A stretch of 64,000 nucleotides of DNA, from NCBI RefSeq assembly GCF_003590095.1, contig NC_039500.1:4588001-4652000 (forward strand), read 5' to 3'. The notes under the pieces were generated by a model. That model was not told where the DNA came from and made no database searches. It worked only from the letters and a program-made list of their open reading frames with translations. A program made the position numbers and the translations under genes. Source of the stretch: Trichoplusia ni (lineage: Eukaryota > Arthropoda > Insecta > Lepidoptera > Noctuidae). Positions 58,780 to 64,000 of this stretch are shown here, in pieces (the stretch's first letter is position 1; each line of letters opens with the position of its first letter).

Positions 58780-59958
58780 CTGCGGGCAAAGAAAATATCA
58801 TGTCACGGACAACCAAACTAATATTATGAAGAGGAATTTTGACTTTTTGCTTGTTTGTAATGACAAAATCAAAAGTTTTTTCATAAGGCATGTTATTGTA
58901 ACAGGATCTAAAATCTTTGAACCGCTTTTAAATGCTGGATTATTGTTATATACGATCTAGATTATAATATATGGGTGCGAGAGCGAGTAGAGCCGAGTTG
59001 TACCGGCCTCACATGACTGCTGATGCAGATTCATGTTGAACCAACCACCAATTGTTTCACCGCCGCATGGGAGACACAAAACAATCTCTTGTTTTAAATC
59101 TGCAAGCTTTTTGGGCATGAGGTCTGTTAGGAAAACTTATTGTAGTTTTTTTATAAACAACAAATTAGTATTACAAGAAAGGAAATGTCTACGCTCAAGC
59201 TTTCAAGTCCATGAAATAAACCTCTTGCCTCAGCTTTTTCCACATTCGTTTAACGGTTGAAGTTTCTCAAGAAATTGCTTTATGTTTTCCTATATTTTGT
59301 CAATAAAAGTACTTTAAATAATAGTTTCTATTTCCAACTGTTGTTTACCAAAATCCAAACGTCCGTAGTACGTAAAACATAATGTTCAGCTAGTATATTT
59401 ATCGAGTTTGGAGCCGGTTCCTTCACATTATTATGTATAACAACATAACGCCAAGTCGAACGTGAACCACGGCTTTTATATTATTTTATAATACGCTTGT
59501 AACATTACATAATGATTCATAGTTATTTATGTATGAATCTGACGGCGGCGACGGGCTCAAAAAAACTAATGAAACTCAAACGATTGAATCAAAAGTGGTG
59601 ATAATAGGCTTTGCTGGAAAATACGAAGTAGTGTTGTATCTTTTGAGTTGTTTATCTTTAGTTTACTATCACACTCTTACATTCTTCGTTTTTATGAAGG
59701 AACTTACTACTTCATTATAAAGAAAACCTTTTAATTTTTGAGTGTTAAAATAGGTGATATGGCCTTTTACACTCATGTCAGTATAAAAATAACCTTACTA
59801 TAACAAATTATAGTTTTTTCTATGACGAGCGAAACACAAGTCCGTTTTTTCACACTGCTAGGCATATTTTCCACATTTCGTTAACAGTCATTGTAGAATC
59901 ATGATTATGACATGAGTAAGACTATGCTAAACCTTCACCTACGGGCTACATTGTCCTA

Positions 59959-60053
59959 GTGACGTCACAGGTGTCACGTGGTGTCGGGGCGAGTGTCACC
60001 CGACACCCACTTTGATGTCGCCACCGCCGACACTCATCGTTTTGTGTCGTCAC
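59959..60053. promoter_or_regulatory. GTCAC/GTGAC cluster 1 upstream of Pox meso
   Basis: Five GTCAC or GTGAC pentamers in 95 bases (59959, 59964, 59973, 59995, 60049), including the palindrome GTGACGTCAC. GTCAC is the core of known paired-domain sites, so autoregulation is possible but inferred. Confidence 0.35.
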
Positions 60054-60599
60054 TCGACTCCGGCGCAGACTGTCGTAAAACGTAGCTTGTTAACTTTGCG
60101 TCGGTTTGATATTGTATCCAGCTGGTTCCAACAAACGCTGATCCGGTATTATATGTCATCGTGGTATTATTATTTTCAAATCGGCTTCGTAATTGAAGGA
60201 AAAAGATACATTTTTTGTTCATCTCTGCATCGTGACAATCGATCCAAGAATAATAAGCCACTGGATTAACCGACTTTGAATCCGTTGGTGTTTTATATTA
60301 TTTTGAAAGCGGTTTCAGGGTAGCTCTATCTCCCTATGGGAACCCGGCGCTGAGACAAACGTCACATTTTCAGCCTCGTATGTTGTTTTTCTACTGTTTC
60401 TGTCAGCGGTAGTAACAGCATTTTTGTATTTTGTGGGCTTATTTCTTTATACTGTCCGAAACTGTCCGAATATTGCGCACTTAGGTAATTAGATATTAAA
60501 TCAGAAAATTGAAAAAATAAACACAATAGCTACAGAATGTTAACGTAGTAAGTAGTAGGAGTTTCTTGCTCGTTCTTCTCCATGAGAATCTACCTTCCG

Positions 60600-60737
60600 A
60601 ACGAGCGTAGCTTCAATAGGAGACTGACCGATAGACTGACACTAATTTTTAGTATTGTTCATATGTAAATTGTTTTGCCGTTCAAAAGTGCCATATACTG
60701 GTATAATTGAAATAAAGAATTTGACTTTGACTTTAAG
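60600..60737 (+). mobile_element. LINE 3' end
   Basis: CCGTTCAAAAGTGCCATATA is followed by AAATAAAGAATTTGACTTTG and a repeated TTTGACT tail, as in 3' ends of lepidopteran LINEs. Confidence 0.55.
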
Positions 60738-60915
60738 TGAGGCCAAGAATTGTTACGTAATAAAAATAACTTTTTTTATCAGCCCGAGGCACTTAATAAG
60801 AACAAAATAAGACAATCGAACGATTACTAAAACAAACTCGTATCTCATTTCTCTGTGGAGCAAACATTGAGGCTAGCTGTCATGCGCGTACTCCCGTTGC
60901 ATCCGCCTAATAAAC

Positions 60916-61002
60916 GTCACGAGACGTCACCGTGACACATGTCACTCCGACGCGCGCCACAGTGACACGCGGCTATCTGTCACGGAGCCGCGGAGTGGTG
61001 AC
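60916..61002. promoter_or_regulatory. GTCAC/GTGAC cluster 2 upstream of Pox meso
   Basis: Seven GTCAC or GTGAC pentamers in 87 bases (60916, 60926, 60932, 60941, 60962, 60979, 60998), among CpG-rich sequence. Confidence 0.4.
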
Positions 61003-62589
61003 AGCTGACTACAAATGACTGAAACATGAGATTCCTGAAGATAATTTTCAGTTTGTTTTCACGACTGTTAGGATACATTTATCATGGCGGCCGCGAGAGG
61101 GTTATAATTAACGAAGTGCTGATATCGGGGAGAAATTGTAATGCGCTACAGATATTAATTCGAAGTTATTTATGTTCCGCTTGTTAATATGATGTTCTAA
61201 TTTATTTTAGGTGTAAAGAAATTTAAAACACCTTAAAAGAGAAACAAGTTCATCGTCCACGTTCATTAGTTTGAACTAAATCTACTCTTTTCGTAATCTT
61301 TCTCTAAAATGTAGACCCCATACCATAAATTCATAGACAGCTAAGCTAACTAAGGTACAATGCACATTGGTTTAATGTAAGAAGTTCTTATTCTTATTAT
61401 GGAGTTTTACTGCAGTACTCTCTATTACTACCAGCACAAACCGAAAAATCTGCAGACCAACTCAAAGTAACTCAATTATGAAACATACAGTTTCGACATA
61501 AAACATGCCACCAAAAAGAATAAAAAACAAATTGCCGTCTCTATCCGCACCTAAACATGAAAAAGTAACAAAGACTTGACCATAACTCAGACGACTGCCC
61601 AAACCCTGACAAAGTACAGTCGAGCAAATAAAGCAAAGGTACAGTCGCGCACTCCTCGCTCGTCGGGAAACAAATTAGCGGGCCGCGGGACAAAATGCTT
61701 GACTAATGTCTAATGTCCCGCTGTTAGTGTTGTCTTGTTGTCCCGCCGTGTCACGCCGCTATTTATACCACTCTACTTACTGATTTAAGTGGGAATGTAA
61801 TTTCATGTAAGTTGCAATTGTTTTAGGAGCTTGTGGTTATTAGTAGGCGCACTTTCAATTTGAGAATTCCATTCTTGTGTTTTTTACGCTCGTACTTTTT
61901 CTGCTCGTAATATATTGTATAATTTTGGTTACTCGAATGCTACATTATGTCCAGAGGTAATACATAATTGGTTATCTGTTGATAAAACAAGTACTTAAAG
62001 TTAGACTGGTAGTTGCGACACCGCGGTTTTCACACAAACAGGGTAAAGAAAGACACATTTTCAAAAGTACTTAATTTTCACCCATCAAATTATGACTCTA
62101 CCAAACCTTATTTAACCTCAATTTAATTTAATTATCTGTTATAGAAGAAAAAACTAGAGGGGAATATCTGCCTGGCCTTATTTAACCTTACTAATAGGGA
62201 TCTGTTTTTACCGTTTCAGGAAGGAACCCTGAAAGTGGCATAAGTGGAGAAGGCATCCAATCTGGTTACTTACTAACGTCAGGTTTAGCAATACATTTGT
62301 AGAGACTTCTGAATTTACATTATATTTCTTATTTTTTATATCTATTATTTAATTTCATCTCTTAATAGATACACTGGTCCACTAAAACCGTTCTATTTAA
62401 AAAGTCGTGACACTTGACGGCCGCTCTGAAAAATGCAGTTGGCAACAGCAGAGCACCGCGCGTCTCATAAACAATACAACACGAATACCATTGTTTTGTG
62501 GTTACATTAATTATAATCATCTCCATCTGTGATTTAAATAGCGTACTGAAGAATCATTCATTATGTTTATGTAATTAGTTACCGGTATT

Positions 62590-62760
62590 TAGTCATCATC
62601 ATCCAAACCTTTTCCTAAATGTGGCTTCTAGTCTAGACGGTTGCAGCAAGCAGCTGTGACCTCCTCAACCCAGGCACCTCAGCAACACCCCTTCCTCAGA
62701 ATAAGATTGCCAGTCTTTCTAGCTTTTGACTATTCGTAACTCGTTATGACATAAATAATC
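62590..62760. mobile_element. Interspersed LINE-like fragment
   Basis: TCATCATCATCCAAACC, GTGGCTTCTAGTCTAGACGG and TGACCTCCTCAACCCAGGCA match a dispersed lepidopteran repeat that I recognise by its wording. Class uncertain. Confidence 0.45.
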
Positions 62761-63614
62761 AGCGACCGCATCATGTGAAGCTTAACCTGAGTGTGTGTAG
62801 TTCTATGTCAGATGTGGAGCTTACTTCAAATACAGGTCAATTTTGTTTTTTCTTCACGACTATCGTTCTCCGTTCTCTTGCCAGACGACTGAAATGATTA
62901 ACTATACAAGCTTCATAAATATGCCCGAGATATGCATTAAAAATGCAAATGTACCTACATTACACAGAGTTTCGTAGAGAACATCATGATATCGTAAACT
63001 TACAATTTTATAGGTAGTTTTGTCTGACATTAATCGTTTTTATCGTCGAGATGATTTATTTGAGATTTTTTCAAGAAGTTATATCGAACCAAAACTCAAA
63101 TTTTCCCAAAATTAAGTATAATTTTCGACATCTGTTCAAATTTGTGTGTCAAAACGTCACAATTTGTCAAATAAATTGTTATTTATTTATTGTTTTCCTT
63201 TTTATATTACTTTTCAGACATTGTACTATAGCTTGGGCTGTGTTTTGGGGAAAACGTCGTTATCACGATATTTAACGATAATAAGGATTTATAGATTAGC
63301 AACCGGTTATTTCCATTCTAAATTATATTTATCATTACATAATTTCTGTCAACGACAATGTTTTGAATTTGAACACTATTTATACTATTATATTTGTAAT
63401 ATTTTCTTTTATCTTCGTTTAATCTCCTTCACACATAGGCAAGTAATCAAAATAATAAATAGCACTCACACTAAATTAACCAATTGTAGGAAATGACCCA
63501 AAATAGATACCTACGTCATATAATGTAAATAGGGAACAAAAGTCTCTTAAAGATCTATTTAACCTTGTAATAAATCAACTCATCGCGTCATCGATAAACG
63601 GTCGATGGACTTTA

Positions 63615-63770
63615 GGACCGCAGGGGTCCCGATGTCACCCGACCCGTGACGGAGGTCGTCGCCACATTATAATGTCCCATAGTGATGCAGCCAGGGCCCA
63701 GGGTTTGGAGTGTCGGCATCAGATCAGAGAGGGGGCGGGGCGCGGCTGATGCGCCACATCGCACATGTGG
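63615..63770. promoter_or_regulatory. GC-rich promoter-like block near the window end
   Basis: Contains a GC box (GGGGGCGGGGCGCGG), GATGTCACCCGACCCGTGACGG and a CACATCGCACATGTGG inverted repeat. It may be promoter or enhancer DNA of Pox meso. No exon could be assigned. Confidence 0.3.
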
Positions 63771-64000
63771 CTAAATGACATTGATAGTCATTAAGAGTTC
63801 TGGACAGAGCAAACCTTTTTTGTGCAATAATAAATGAGTTCAATATTTGCGGTTGATAAGTTGCGCTTTTGTTTTTTTTTTATCTGAGACATTTTTTCAC
63901 CACATTTTGTTGTGAAACGTTCAGTGGACAATTGAACGGAGATTTTTTAATTTGATGTGTTGCTACATTGAAAAACTTTTAAGTGGCAAGAAACCATAGA

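Larger units (their letters stand above)
58780..64000. other. Upstream region / first intron of Pox meso
   Basis: The start exon and promoter should lie here or beyond the window. GTCAC-rich blocks occur at 59959-60053 and 60916-61002, GC-rich blocks at 61675-61765 and 63615-63770, and LINE-derived segments at 60600-60737 and 62590-62760. No other gene is recognised. Confidence 0.45.

Noticed and set aside
1..64000. CRISPR arrays, phage or bacterial operons
   Set aside because: No spaced identical repeats, no bacterial gene layout; introns and eukaryotic transposons throughout.

Overview
The window looks like nuclear DNA from a lepidopteran (moth or butterfly). It is AT-rich and intron-bearing, with arthropod-type developmental and metal-transport genes. 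It also carries several repeat families that I recognise as typical of Lepidoptera: tRNA-derived SINEs, short A|TC...CTAG|T Helitrons, R1-clade and RTE-type LINEs, a Penelope-like relic and a mag-like Ty3/gypsy element. The sequence does not identify the species. There are no bacterial-style operons, rRNA genes, CRISPR arrays or standalone tRNA genes.

Three host genes can be modelled with splice sites that keep frame. (1) 1-2753, plus strand: the last four exons of a carboxylesterase-family protein whose nucleophile Ser is Gly and whose catalytic His is Ser, so it is probably non-catalytic. (2) 11259-6639, minus strand: a complete 179-residue Ctr1-type high-affinity copper transporter in three coding exons. 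(3) 58779-56804, minus strand: the paired-domain and C-terminal exons of Pox meso (Pax1/9 class); its first exon was not found upstream. Weaker candidate exons lie on the minus strand at 36999-37097, 37546-37608 and 44610-44754.

Mobile DNA fills much of the middle. A full-length R1-clade LINE (24848-31017, minus; ORF1 gag-like, ORF2 endonuclease/reverse transcriptase, oligo-A tail) sits inside a tRNA-derived SINE and is bounded by a 13-bp target-site duplication. An uninterrupted SINE of the same family at about 41951-42182 shows the empty site. A mag-like gypsy element (47257 to about 49605, minus; 121-bp LTR, RNase H and integrase) runs into a 1000-N assembly gap. A nearly identical 2.5-kb direct repeat flanks the gypsy element and gap (44751-47256 and 51108-53606). 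The gypsy LTR begins exactly where the two copies diverge, so one copy behaves as the unoccupied version of the other. This is either a very recent duplication or two haplotypes assembled in series. A Penelope-like relic forms a palindrome of about 270-bp arms at 14445-15138.

The surroundings of Pox meso (about 54-64 kb) are rich in candidate regulatory DNA. There is a mixed GC-rich and homeodomain-site-rich block downstream (54725-55240), an 8-bp CGTCAC tandem repeat in the 3' UTR, and dense GTCAC/GTGAC clusters upstream. The GTCAC core resembles known paired-domain target sites. The remaining long stretches are AT-rich intergenic or intronic DNA in which I see only scattered repeat fragments.
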